DNA of 64,000 bases from Corynespora cassiicola (Eukaryota > Ascomycota > Dothideomycetes > Pleosporales > Corynesporascaceae): the NCBI GenBank assembly GCA_022059125.1, contig JAEUWY010000016.1:1641001-1705000 (forward strand), given 5' to 3'. The notes under the pieces were generated by a model, which was given only the letters and a program-made list of their open reading frames with translations, did not search any database and had not been told where the DNA came from. Positions within the stretch are counted from its first letter, which is position 1. Every line of letters starts with the position of its first letter. Below, piece by piece: positions 47,644-58,559 of the stretch. The position numbers and the translations under genes were made by a program.

Positions 47644-48086
47644 TATTATAATACAGTTTTAGAAGAATTTAGGCAGGTAATATTAAAAGCGCGGCTCTAA
47701 TTATATATATAATTACGCGCTTAAGAAGAAACTACTGTACTATATTACGTAACTAAAAAAAATATATAATTTAGAGCTTACGCTTTAGTAAAGTAAGCGC
47801 TTATAAGCACTAATAGTAAGCGCTTATAATAAGTATAAGTAAACGTAGTTACTACTAAATATATAGTTCGCATAATTATACTTTATAATTATATTTACTT
47901 TATTAGTAAATTTATTATTTAGAATTAACTATTAATTTATTATACTCTATTACTAACATAAAGATTTATATAGTATATCGCACATCGTTTTACTTACGTA
48001 ACTCTACTAGTATTTATTTCTAAGAATTAATCTAAGCAGCTACTTACTCTCTAACCTTACTTATAGCCTGTAGTCTAATCTTAATA
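47644..48086 (+). repeat. G3 3' LTR (type alpha)
   Basis: 443 bp, partner of 27692-28134, from tattataatacagtttt to aatcttaata. It is preceded by an A-rich run (about 47626-47641) where the polypurine tract should be. Confidence 0.88.
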
Positions 48087-48421
48087 AAAAGTAAATAGCT
48101 GTTTAGATTAATTTTTAAAAATAAGTACTAGTAGAGTTACGTAAGTAAAATAATATATAATATATTATATAAATTTCTGTATTAGCAATAAAGTATAATA
48201 AATTAATAGTTAATTTTAAATAATAGATTTACTAATAAAGTAAATATAATTATAAAGTATAATTATGCGAGCTATATATATATATCTAAAATTCTCTGTT
48301 TAGTACTATTTAGTTACTTAGTACTGCTAAGTAGACTAATTAACTAAATATATTACGTAACTAGCTATAGCGGTATAACTCTGTCAGCCCCGTTATTAGC
48401 CTATATTTATAACTTATAATA
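48087..48421 (-). repeat. Truncated family A LTR (type beta) next to G3
   Basis: Starts abruptly at a point about 40 bases inside the LTR (aaagtaaatagctgtttag) and runs to the normal end cttataata at 48421, with beta U3 (gtttagtactatttagttac). The missing start, the absent G3 target duplication and the roughly 100 bases missing from X2 all fall at this junction. A deletion there explains all three. Confidence 0.7.
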
Positions 48422-49149
48422 TAGATTAATATTAATTAAGCTTTTAGCTCGTTCGCGTTACTTAGTATTTTAACTTTTTACTAAATAGTTTTAAAAAAAA
48501 CTAGTATAAACGTATATAGTTTTATATTAAACTTTAATAGTACTATTTTTAAATTATAAAAAACTATTTTTACTTTTTAGAAGCTCGCGCGTATATTACT
48601 TTTTATAAAAAATTATTTAAAAGCTTTTTTAAAAGTTAGCAGAAAAGTAATTTTATTAATATAGTTAATATAATTATATGTTAAACTAGAAATTTTATTA
48701 CTGTACGCGCGTTTTAAAAGTAAAAAACACTTTATATTAAAAAACTAAAAAAATATAATAAATACAGAGATATATAAAAAGTAATAATTTTACTTTTTTT
48801 ATAAAGATTCTAGAAAGTTAGAAAATTATAGCTTTTATAGCTATTAATAATAAGTAGTTAGTATATTTTTACTGTACAGCTCTGCGTATAAATATTAAAA
48901 TACTTTAACTAATATACTTTTAGTTTATTTATTATCTAGCCTGTTTCGCTAAGTAATATATACTAGCTAAATAAAATATTATTACTTTTATACTACGCTT
49001 AAAAAGAGTACTTATTTATAAAAAAAAAAAAAAAAAAATTACTTAGCTGTACGCGTTAATTCTCTAAATTACTATAATTTACTTTTAATTATTTAGCTAA
49101 ATATTTTTAAATTAATTCTGTTTTTTTAATACTGTAACTACTAATTAAG

Positions 49150-49518
49150 TGTTAAAACTATGCTATAGGCTATAAGCGAAGCTAGAGAGCAAGTAGCTGC
49201 TTAGATTAATTTTTAGAAATAAGTACTAGTAAAGTTACGTAAGTAAAATAATATATAATATACTATACAGGTCTCCGTATTAGCGATAGAGTATAATAAA
49301 TTAATAGTTAATTCTAAATAATAGATTTGCTAATAAAGTAAATATAATTATAAAGTATAATTATATGGACTATATATATGTGCCTGAGGCTTCTGTTTAG
49401 TACTGCTTAGTTACTTAGTACTACTAAGTAGACTAATTAACTAAGTATATTACGTAACTAGCTATAGCGGTACAACTCTATTAGCTCCGTTATTAGCCTA
49501 CGTTTATAGCTTATAATA
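49150..49518 (-). repeat. G5 3' LTR (type beta)
   Basis: 369 bp from tgttaaaactatgc to gcttataata. The beta U3 carries gtttagtactgcttagttac-type imperfect repeats and ctatagcggtacaac. Confidence 0.9.
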
Positions 49519-49689
49519 CTATTCTCTTTTTAGTCTAGCTTAGTTTTCTAAGCTAATATATAACGCGCGGGTTTTTTTTGTTACTGCCTACTTTTATAAT
49601 AATATCTAAAATACTAATAGTCTCTAGTACTGTCTGCTATTATTATCTAGCTAATTTTATTAAAGCTGTAGAAGAAGTTATAGTTTAAA

Positions 49690-50107
49690 AATATTTAACT
49701 TACGTAAAGTATAAATAAATATATAAAGTATATATTTATTTTAAAAAGTATAGTAAGTGTCTATATCACGGGCAGCGGTGTAATATTTATATTACTTAGT
49801 CCGAGTTCTAGCGTTTTGCTAAAAAAAAAAAAAATTATAATAACAGATAAAAAAGTTATATAAAGCGTAGAATGCGGCTGTAAAAGCGTATAAAAAAGCT
49901 TTAAAAAACTTATAAGTAGCGAAAGCTAAAAAAAAGCGGCTTTATTAATAAATAGACTTACTTAATCGTTGTGCGGAAAAAACTATATTAGTAAAAAAAT
50001 AAAATCTAAAGAAGTAAGAGTAGTAAAAATATAAAGCGTTATCTAAAGTTTTTACTTTTAACAGTTTTTCTAAAAATTTTACTTTTAATTTTTTTTTAAG
50101 CACTTAG
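49690..50107 (+). pseudogene. Antisense accessory gene of G5, beta version
   Basis: Opposite strand to gag-pol, between chromodomain and 3' LTR. A Cys/His-type segment KCLYHGQRCNIYIT (aag tgt at 49755-49760) is followed by SEF and, after a one-base frame change in a 14-A run (49821-49834), by a charged helix IKKLYKA, AVKAYKKALKNL, IDLLNRCAEKT. It ends KVFTFNSFS and TAG at 50105-50107. Stops are TAA/TAG, Gln- or Trp-type. The plan equals that of the alpha/delta gene but the sequence is clearly different, so this is a replacement rather than a diverged copy (inference). Confidence 0.6.
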
Positions 50108-50119
50108 AGCGCTATTAAA

Positions 50120-53100
50120 AGTTTTTCTAATAATTTCTAAAAAGTACCTGTGTTATCTACTAGTTTTTAAGTATTTAATTATGTATAATATATTGCTTTT
50201 TTTAAGTATATTTTTTTTAATTACTTCTGTGTAGTAGTAGAGGTAATTTTATTTTTAGTTTTTTTTAAGTAGTTACTAACAGTTTTTTAGATTTTATTCT
50301 AGTTTCTAAGTGTTTTCTGAATCTAAGTATTTTTTTTATTTAACTAACTATTTCTGTGCGAAGTAGATATTATAGAATTTATCTCGTTCTATTTTACAGT
50401 AGCCTACTAGCGCTTCTACTTTAAATTTAACTTTTTTTTCTATTTTATAATAAAAGTATTTTTAGACTAGTATTTCAGCGTCGGCAGATTCTAATAGTAA
50501 TATATAGAATACTAAGTATATTTTAGTATTAGCAGAGAGTTAAAGTTTGTAGTTAACTAGTTCTTTTCGTTTTAAAATTAAAAATAGTCTAACTTTAATG
50601 TAATCTAATTTTTTACTTAGTTATATTATTTAAAAATTTTTTATAAAAAAATATACTTTATCCCCTCTTTTTAGCTGAGATACTATTTTTTATTTTTAGT
50701 TAATATAAAAAATAGTTTTACGTTGTGCTGTTTTAATATTCTTTTATAGTTATTTATAAAGTTTTTATAATTTTTTTAATTTATTTATTACTTAATTTAC
50801 AACTGGCTTAATTCGTTTTTTTTTAATTTTTAGTAATAAGAGATTTAGGTGTGTTCCGTGTAATGCGTAATAAAGAAATTATTTTATTATTACTAATTCT
50901 CTATTATTAAATGCGAGTTATACTATAAATAATAGTAATATCTAATTATTCTGTTTTTAGTTGCTATATATCCGTAGGTATATTTTTATAGTTTAGTTTA
51001 TTTTCTTTGTTTAACTGTCTATCTGTAGATAGTATACTGTTAATAATTTTTTTTTAATTCTGATAGCTAATATTAGTATTATTTAGTAGTTTAATATAAA
51101 GAGTTTGTCTCTATCGCTAATAATTAATTAAAATAATTTATAATACTTAACTACGCGATTTAGAATAACCTATACTAGTTCTAATATAGTATAGTTATTT
51201 TTAAATAGAATTATTTTTACGTACTTTATAAATCTGTCTATAACTACTAAAATAGTATTATAAAGTACTTTAGAAACTGAGTTATAAAACGTTAGTAGTC
51301 TAGTAACAAAGTCTATAGTAATATCTGTTTAGAGTTTATTTAGTATTTTTACAGTTTATAGTTTTTTATATTAAGCGTATATACTGTGCTTATTTTTCTA
51401 ATATGTTATACATTTCTTAACAAGCTTTGTTATTTTGTTTTTTAATCTAAAAATATTATATATCTGTTGTATTAGTTTAATTATCTGTTTAATATTTAGA
51501 TATCTGTATAACAGATTTTTATAATATTACTAAATAATAGTTTAGTAAAGCTTTTTTAGTATTTATTAATATACTGTTATAATAAAGTTAATGCTGCGTG
51601 CTGGTTCTAAAGTGCTGTTTAACGCTTATTTAAAAATAGTAGTTTTATTCGTTAACTTAGTTTCTGTAATATCTGTTTTTTAATTTAAAGCGTTAGTTTA
51701 TCTATTTTTTTTACCTAGCGTATAGATAATTTTAAATTTATATTATTTTAGTTTTTTACTCTATCTAGTATATTATTAGTCTAATAGTTTAGTTGTCGTA
51801 AATATTATTAAATTTTTATAGTTTAAATATACTGTAAGTTCTAAACAGCTTTCTGCGTAAATCTGCTAATATTTAAAAAAGTTTATAATAGTAAGTAATT
51901 TTTTATTATAAATATTGTAATTTTTTTCAGCTCTGCTAAATTTTTTTAAGTAATAAGTAATTAAATGCTATTTACCTTTTTTTTTTTTAATTAATATATA
52001 CTTTTATTACTAAGTTTGATGCGTCTGTTTCCATACGTAACAATTTTCTACTAGTAAAAAATATAAGAATTAGTAGTAATATACTTACTTTTTTAAATAT
52101 TTTAAAAACTTGTTATTAGTTTGTATCCTACTTAAATAGTATATTTTTTTTTATTAACTTTATAAGTAGTAATGCTTTTTCTAAGTAGTAATTAATAAAC
52201 TGTCTGTTAAAATTACAGAATTCTAAAAAAAATTATATATTTTTAACGTTTTTTAGCGTTAGCTAGTTTTTAACTACTTTAATTTTTTTTAAACTAATTT
52301 TAACTCTGTGTTTTTTTATAATATATTCTAAAAATTTAACTTTTTTTTTATAAAATTTATATTTTTCTAGTTTAAGTTGTAGTTCTGCTTTTTCTAAATA
52401 TTCTAGTACTATTTATATATACTAAATATGTTTTTTAAAATTTTTAAAAAAGACTAAAATATTATTTAAATATGCGATAACGAATATGTTTAGGTGTGTT
52501 CTTAATATATTATTAATAAGTGTTTAATATATTGCAGGTGCGTTAGTAAAACTAAATAGTATTATAAAATATTTATAGTATCTATACCGCGTTTAGAATG
52601 CTGTTTTTTATTTTTTATTTTTTTTTATACGTATTAAGTTGTACGCGCTTTAAAAATTTAAAACTATAAATATTTATATTTTAAATAGCTTATTTCTAAG
52701 TTTTTAAATATTTAGTAGTAGATATCTATTCTTAATTATAATATTATTAAGTTTTCTAAAATCTATATATAACTATAGAGATCTATCTTTTTTAAAAATA
52801 AAAATAATTAGATATTTTGTCTTTAACGTTAATTCGCGTATAAATTCTTTTTTAAAATTTTTATTAAAATATATTTATAATAATATAAGTTTTTTTTCTA
52901 ATAAACTGTAAATAAGTTTAAAAGTTAAATATTTTTTTTTCTGCAGAGCTATTTTGCAGTTTTAAAGCTAATACTTAAATAACGCTCTGTTATCTACTTT
53001 TTTTTAAAAAAGTAGTTTTTATTTACTATATTTTTTAGAGATTACAGAAGTTACGCGAGTTATCTCTAAAACTTTTATTTTTTTATTTAGTAGTTTTTTA

Positions 53101-55560
53101 TTAAATTTAGTAGAGTTAATTTTTTTTTTTAAAAGCGTTTTAGTTAATTTTTTACTGTTTATATTATTTAGCGTAATTTTATTTACTATTAAACGCTGCT
53201 AATATATAAGTACTAATATAATAGCGTAATTACATTCTATAAACAAAAGCTTTTTTCTTATCTAATTAATATATAAATTATACTTTCTAAACTATAGAAG
53301 TTCTAAAATAACGTTATAGATAGCCGTACCTATAATATTAAAAGAAATTTTTTTTTAGTGTTTTTAGATGTTTATAATAGTTATAGCTTTTTAATCTATT
53401 AATACTTTTTTTAGTATTTTTTTTTTAGTTACTGTGTAGAGAAAATAGAGTTACTTATAGATATGTGTTTTTGTTTTATTACGTTTTACAGCCTACTATA
53501 AAAAATAGTTATACTAAGCTTCTGTATCTAATAATACTTTTATTTAGTATTTATTAAGCTTAATAAGTAGCTTAACTAAATTTTCTAAGTTAGTAGCGTA
53601 TAATATTTTAAGTTAATTTTAAGCGCTAGATGCTGTTCTAAAAAAAACTTATTACTAAATCTATATAAGCGTTTTTTATTCTAGTAACGTTTATAATTTT
53701 TGTGTAGGTATATTTACTAAAATTTTACATATATTTTTTATTAACTAGTATATTTATTACGAGTTTTTTGTTTTTATTTATTCTAGAAAAATATTACACT
53801 TATTATTTATTTTATAAGTAAGTGTTATATATATATGTTTCGCAGTTAAACTACTGTTATATATATTTATATAGTTTTTTTAAAAACTATTCTGCTGCTG
53901 TTTTGTCTAAGTAATAAATCTAATATTAGTTTTTTTTATAAAATATTTTTAAATAGCTTACGTGCTTTAGATTTTTTAGATTTAAATAGTATTACAGTTT
54001 TTATGTGTTTTAGCTTTATAAAAAGCTTAAAACTGTGTTTAGTTTACTGTTAAAATCTAGTAAAACTTCTAATCTAATTTTTAAATCTAGTTAATTAACT
54101 TATTTTTATATTTTAGAACTACGTTGTTATTATTGTTTCTCTAAATCTTAGTTTTTTTTATCTAAGTTATAGTATTTTTTTAACTGTTTACGCGTTACAG
54201 ATAATTCTTTCTACTATATAAGCGTTTTTATTAAATTTTTTCTGTATTTCTTAAAAGCTTTAGCTAATTTTTATATTTTTTTAAAGTTTTTATTTATTTT
54301 AAATTATACGAGTTTAGGTGGCGTACTGCTATTACTGTTTTTTTTAAACTTATAACTAGTATTACTTAAATAGTTTTTGTAATTATATATTTTGCGAAAA
54401 GCTTTTTTTTTCTTAAAGCTAGGTTTTTTAAACTTAACTTTTTTAAAAATACTTTTAGGCTCTATCTAAGTGCTTTTATTTTAATACTAAATATAATTAA
54501 AGAATTTTTCTATTTTTCTGTTTCGCAGTAGTTCGCTATTATAAATAAATTCTATTTTATAAAATTTATTTATAATAACTTTCTATTTATTATCTGCGTC
54601 AGATTTATTTTTTAAAATAGTTTATAATATATTTAGCTGTCAAACAATTTTATTCTTTAATTAATAGTTTTTTGTAATATAGCCTGTTTTTCTACACATA
54701 TAGCAAGTTATAGCCTTACTTTTAAGCTTATTATTTTTTTTTTTATTATTTTTTTATTCTGTTTTCTAAATATTACTAAAAACTATTAGTTTATTTCTAT
54801 AAGTATTACAAGTAAAATGCGTTACTTTACATTTAACTCGTTTACTAGTATTAGCGTTATAGTATTTTTTACTATAGCTTAGTTTAGTACGTTATTTGTA
54901 TTTTAAATTCTAGTTCTAGTATAATTTTATTTATAATTTATACAGTTTCTAATTAATATTAATAGACTTATTTATAAGTTGTTTAAGTATATTAAGCTGA
55001 GCTCTAGAACGTATAAGTTCTTTTTTAACGTTAGATTTAAGTCTTTAACAGTATATTATTATAAATACTTTATTATTTTATTTAGTAAGAATTAACAGTT
55101 ACTGAAATTTATTAGCGTAATTAGCAGCTAAAGCCCGTTGTTTAAAATATTAAATAGCTTATTTAGTAATTATATTCTTATTAAAAACTCTAAAAACTTA
55201 TTTAATTTTTTTTTTAAATTTGTTAAAGTTTTTTATTTATTTATTAACGTCGTCGTTAGTTTTACTGTTTTTATACTTAATAAAAGCTAGTTTAATTTAT
55301 TAAAGTGTTTTACTTTTTATGTACGTAGCTGCAAACATAACGCGTTTTTTTTTTTAATATTTTTATTTTAGAAGTTAAAAAATAAGTTAAGCTGTAAGAG
55401 CTAGTTTTTAAGCTTATTTTTTTTTATAGTAAAAGTTAGATATTACTACTTTAATAGAATTATTGTCTGCTGTATTAGGTTGTACAATTATACTAGTAAT
55501 AGCTTTAGCACTAACAGTACTACTAGTTAGAGTTAAAAGTACACGTAATTCTGAAGTAGT
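50120..55560 (-). pseudogene. G5 gag-pol (chromovirus), RIP-inactivated
   Basis: The chromodomain remnant is near 50300-50360, integrase near 51000-51270 and RT near 52240-52820 (FGLTNAPA complement near 52545). Gag is 54480-55500, with the zinc-knuckle region near 54680-54710. The protein plan is as in G6, with many stops. Confidence 0.84.
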
Positions 55561-55584
55561 ACTTATTTTAAAAAGTATTTATAA

Positions 55585-55953
55585 TATTAAAACTATGCTA
55601 TAGACTATAAGCGAGGCTAGAAAGTAAGTAGCTGCTTAAGTTAATTTTTAGAAATAAATACTAGTAAAATTACGTAAGTAAAATAATGTGTAATATACTG
55701 TATAGGTTTCCGTGTTAGCAATAAAGTATAATAAATTAATAGTTAATTCTAAATAATAGATTTGCTAATAAAGTAAATATAATTATAGAGTATAATTATA
55801 TAGACTATATACATGTGTCTGAGGTTTCTGTTTAGTACTGCTTAGTTACTTAGTACTGCTAAGCAGACTAATTAACTAAATACGTTACGTAACTAGCTAT
55901 AGCGGTACAACTCTGTCAGCTCCGTTATTAGCCCACATTTATAGCTTATAATA
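55585..55953 (-). repeat. G5 5' LTR (type beta)
   Basis: 369 bp, same length as its partner, from tattaaaactatgc to gcttataata. The U3 repeats are better preserved (tagtactgcttagttactt). Confidence 0.9.
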
Positions 55954-56668
55954 TTAAGCTAATATTATATTTATTATAAAGCCTATTTTGTTAAAGTTAT
56001 ACGTGTTTTTATTAATAATACTATACTTTTTTTTTATATAATACAGCAGCTTAAACTAAAAATATATAATTTTAAAATTTTTATATAAAATCTGCTAGCG
56101 ATTCTACTAGTAGATTAATTAAATTTAAAAATTTAGCTAATACTTAATAAAATTATTAGGCTATTTAATACTAACGTAGCCCGCTTTTCGCTTAATAAGT
56201 AACTAATTAGCTATATTATATATAGTATTTAGTGTAGACGCAGATTCTCGTAAATCTAGCTTAAAAATATAAATAATAATTACTTTTTTCAACTTAGTAA
56301 ACTATTTTAAATTAGATTAGTAATTATATTACGCAGGTTGTCTAGCGCGTTAATTATAAAATATTATATAGAAAACGCTATATATAGAAGCAGCGTGTTA
56401 TACGCTTTAAATAAAGTTATTTTTAATAGCTAAAAAAGTAAAAATTATAAATCTTTTATTATTTAATAATTAAAAAAATTTTAGTAAAAATATAGTATAT
56501 ATAATTAAAAAGTATTAAAGTAGTTAAGAGGCGGTAATTTACTTATTTTAGCAACTCGCTTATTCTTTACGTTAAACTAGTTTAATTAAAGTATAGAGTA
56601 TACTATTTAAAAACCGCTAATATACTAATAGTTTTAAAATATATTTTTAAAATACTCTACTTTAGTAT

Positions 56669-56876
56669 TATGATAATCTGAACTAAAATACTGTTTTACT
56701 GCAGTACTTTTCTCTTTTTACTTTACTTTACTTTTACTTATTTTATTTTTAACTAATTAGTATAAAAAGCTAGATACTCTCTGTACTTTTTAGCTTTTTA
56801 TTTTAGTATAGTTAAAATATATAAAGTATAACCTAAAACCTATTATTTTATATTTACTTTTTAGTTAATACTTATA
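56669..56876 (+). repeat. C3 5' LTR
   Basis: 208 bp from tatgataatctgaac (older TGTGACGATCTG) to gttaatacttata. Shares its length and sequence with the solo LTR at 21912-22119. Confidence 0.85.
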
Positions 56877-58250
56877 TTATACTAAAATTACTAATATATA
56901 GCCGGCGATAGTAATATAATATTTCTAATTTAAACTATTGCTTTTATAGCTTAAAAAGTTTATAAGTTTTAAATAATTAAAAAATATATAAATTTTATAA
57001 AACGCGTTAATTAAAATATACAAATTAGTACTTAAACTAATAAATAAATAGTATTCTGCTATAGTTATCTAACGTAAAACTATTTTAAAATATAAATTAT
57101 ACTTTGTTTATAATTAATAATAAAGTATACTATTTATACTGCTAACGTACTAGTTTATAAAATATATAAATACTTTTTTTTTTTTTTTACTAAAACAGCT
57201 TAGTACACTATTTTAGCTTTTATACTAAAAAAATATTAAATACGTTAATAATTTAAAAAAAAAAAAGTATTTCGCCTAAAATAGCTAACGTACTAATCTA
57301 ATTAAAATATAAAATATACTATTTAAAATACTAACTACTACTAGTACTTTTAAAATATAATTCTAGATACTCTGCTTTAGTATTTAGGAATATAAAATAT
57401 ACTATTTAAAAAAACTAAAGTTACTAAATATACTATTTAAAATTTATTTTAAAAATGTATAGTTAAACGTTATACTAAATTATTTTTTAAAATATATAAA
57501 GTACGCTGTTTTAAACTAACTAAAAACTTTATTATAAAACTATTTTAGTAATAGTTTAGCGTAAAGCTCTGCAGCGTAGTTAAAAGTTAAACTAACTAAA
57601 AATAAAATATATAAAAAAAAAATTTAATATTTTTTAAAAAAATATAATAAATAAAGTAAAATATATACTAATACAGTTATCTAGCGCTAATTAATATATT
57701 AAATATATAAACTGCAGCTGCTGCCTAAAAGTAACTAGTTTATATTTAAATACTTTTATAAAAAAATCTGCTTAATTAAAAACTTTATTTTTTAACTAAC
57801 TAATTTACTTACTCTAATTAACTACTTACTTAATTTTATATTTTCTAAATTTAAATCTAAAGTATATTTATAAAGTACTTCTATCTAATTTACTAACTTA
57901 TTAAACTCTATTAATAATTTTAGTAATAAATTTATTATAAACACTAATAGTAAAATAGAAGTAGCCGAACTTTACGTACCTAATATTCTATACTAATATT
58001 AAAATACCGCTTTAAAAAATATAGTAATATATATATTTTTTTTTAGCTGTTATAAAAATAAAAATAAAAAATTTTATTAGTTAAAAATAAATTGTCTATA
58101 ACTCTAAAGTTTTTAAAATAAAATTTTTTTAAAATTAAACTAGTAACTATATCTAAAGTAATTTTAGTATTTTATTAGATATTTATACTATTTAAGCTAA
58201 ACAGCGTTATTAAAACAGATTAGTAAATTTATTACTCGCTTTTAATACTA
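56877..58250 (+). other. C3 leader with spaced degenerate repeats (non-coding)
   Basis: No reading frame. A motif like aaatatactatttaaa or agtacgctgttttaa occurs at about 57126, 57210, 57316, 57398, 57427 and 57500, with irregular spacing. The same motifs sit at equal places in C1. The primer binding site should lie in the first 20 bases after the LTR (ttatactaaaattact), but I cannot match it to a tRNA. Confidence 0.55.
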
Positions 58251-58559
58251 AAAAAATAACTATTACTATAAAACTTTTTAAAAAAATTATTAGTAAATAA
58301 TATAGACGCGTATTAGTTTATATAGCTATTATAATAAATACTATAAAATAAGTACTGCAGATTTTTTAAATTAGTTTTAATAAAAAAGTTTAAATTTAAA
58401 ACGAAATTTTAGAAAAAACTAAAAATTTTTAATAAAAGTATTAAGTTTTTTTAGCACGTATTAGTAAATAATTAGTAAATAAATTTTTTACTTTTTAAAT
58501 TTATATCTGTAAAAATATAAACTTTAGCTATAAACTTAAAAACTTTTATTAAAAAAGTA

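Larger units (their letters stand above)
27692..48086 (+). mobile_element. Family A chromovirus G3 (LTR type alpha), plus strand, host of two nested copies
   Basis: Own sequence: 27692-30508, 37388-38576 and 45339-48086, about 6.75 kb in total, the normal length. Both LTRs are 443 bp. G6 inserted at ATTAG and G4 at CAGAC, and removing them restores continuous gag-pol order. No matching 5-bp duplication is visible at its outer ends (ataaa on the left, aaaag on the right), so one flank was probably deleted. It is the only family A copy in plus orientation with internal sequence. Confidence 0.9.
49150..55953 (-). mobile_element. Family A chromovirus G5 (LTR type beta), complete, target duplication TTAAG
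   Basis: The element is 6804 bp, flanked by TTAAG at 49145-49149 and 55954-55958, inside X2; X1 shows the matching uncut region around 14928-21890. LTRs are 369 bp each. gag-pol is on the minus strand and a beta-type accessory gene on the plus strand. Confidence 0.94.
27295..56572. mobile_element. Element X, copy X2: TIR DNA transposon split by G3 and G5
   Basis: Pieces: 27295-27691, 48422-49149 and 55954-56572. The ends are inverted repeats: acgtaaaaaaataagcgag at 27295 and the complement of acgtaaagaataagcgag at 56572. Flanking TA at 27293-27294 and 56573-56574 is the target duplication in the C2 leader. About 100 bases present in X1 (about 7350-7450) are missing here, at the junction with G3 and an LTR fragment. 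X2 preserves empty sites for the insertions in X1 and vice versa. Confidence 0.72.
26620..56668 (+). mobile_element. Family C chromovirus, copy C2: 5' LTR and leader, split by X2 and then C3
   Basis: The LTR is 26620-26833 (tgtaacgatttaaactgg to cttata). Leader 26834-27294 and, after X2, 56573-56668 follow the C3 leader in order. At 56669 the LTR of C3 begins, at a point equal to about 57392 in C3's own leader (both read ctctactttagtat / ctctgctttagtat). The rest of C2 should lie beyond C3, outside the window. Its left end abuts the truncated inverted repeat of the second Tc1 element. Confidence 0.7.

Noticed and set aside
8095..55953. CRISPR array or tandem satellite, suggested by recurring blocks
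   Set aside because: The recurring blocks are LTRs and internal regions of dispersed elements with target duplications, not short regular repeats with spacers.
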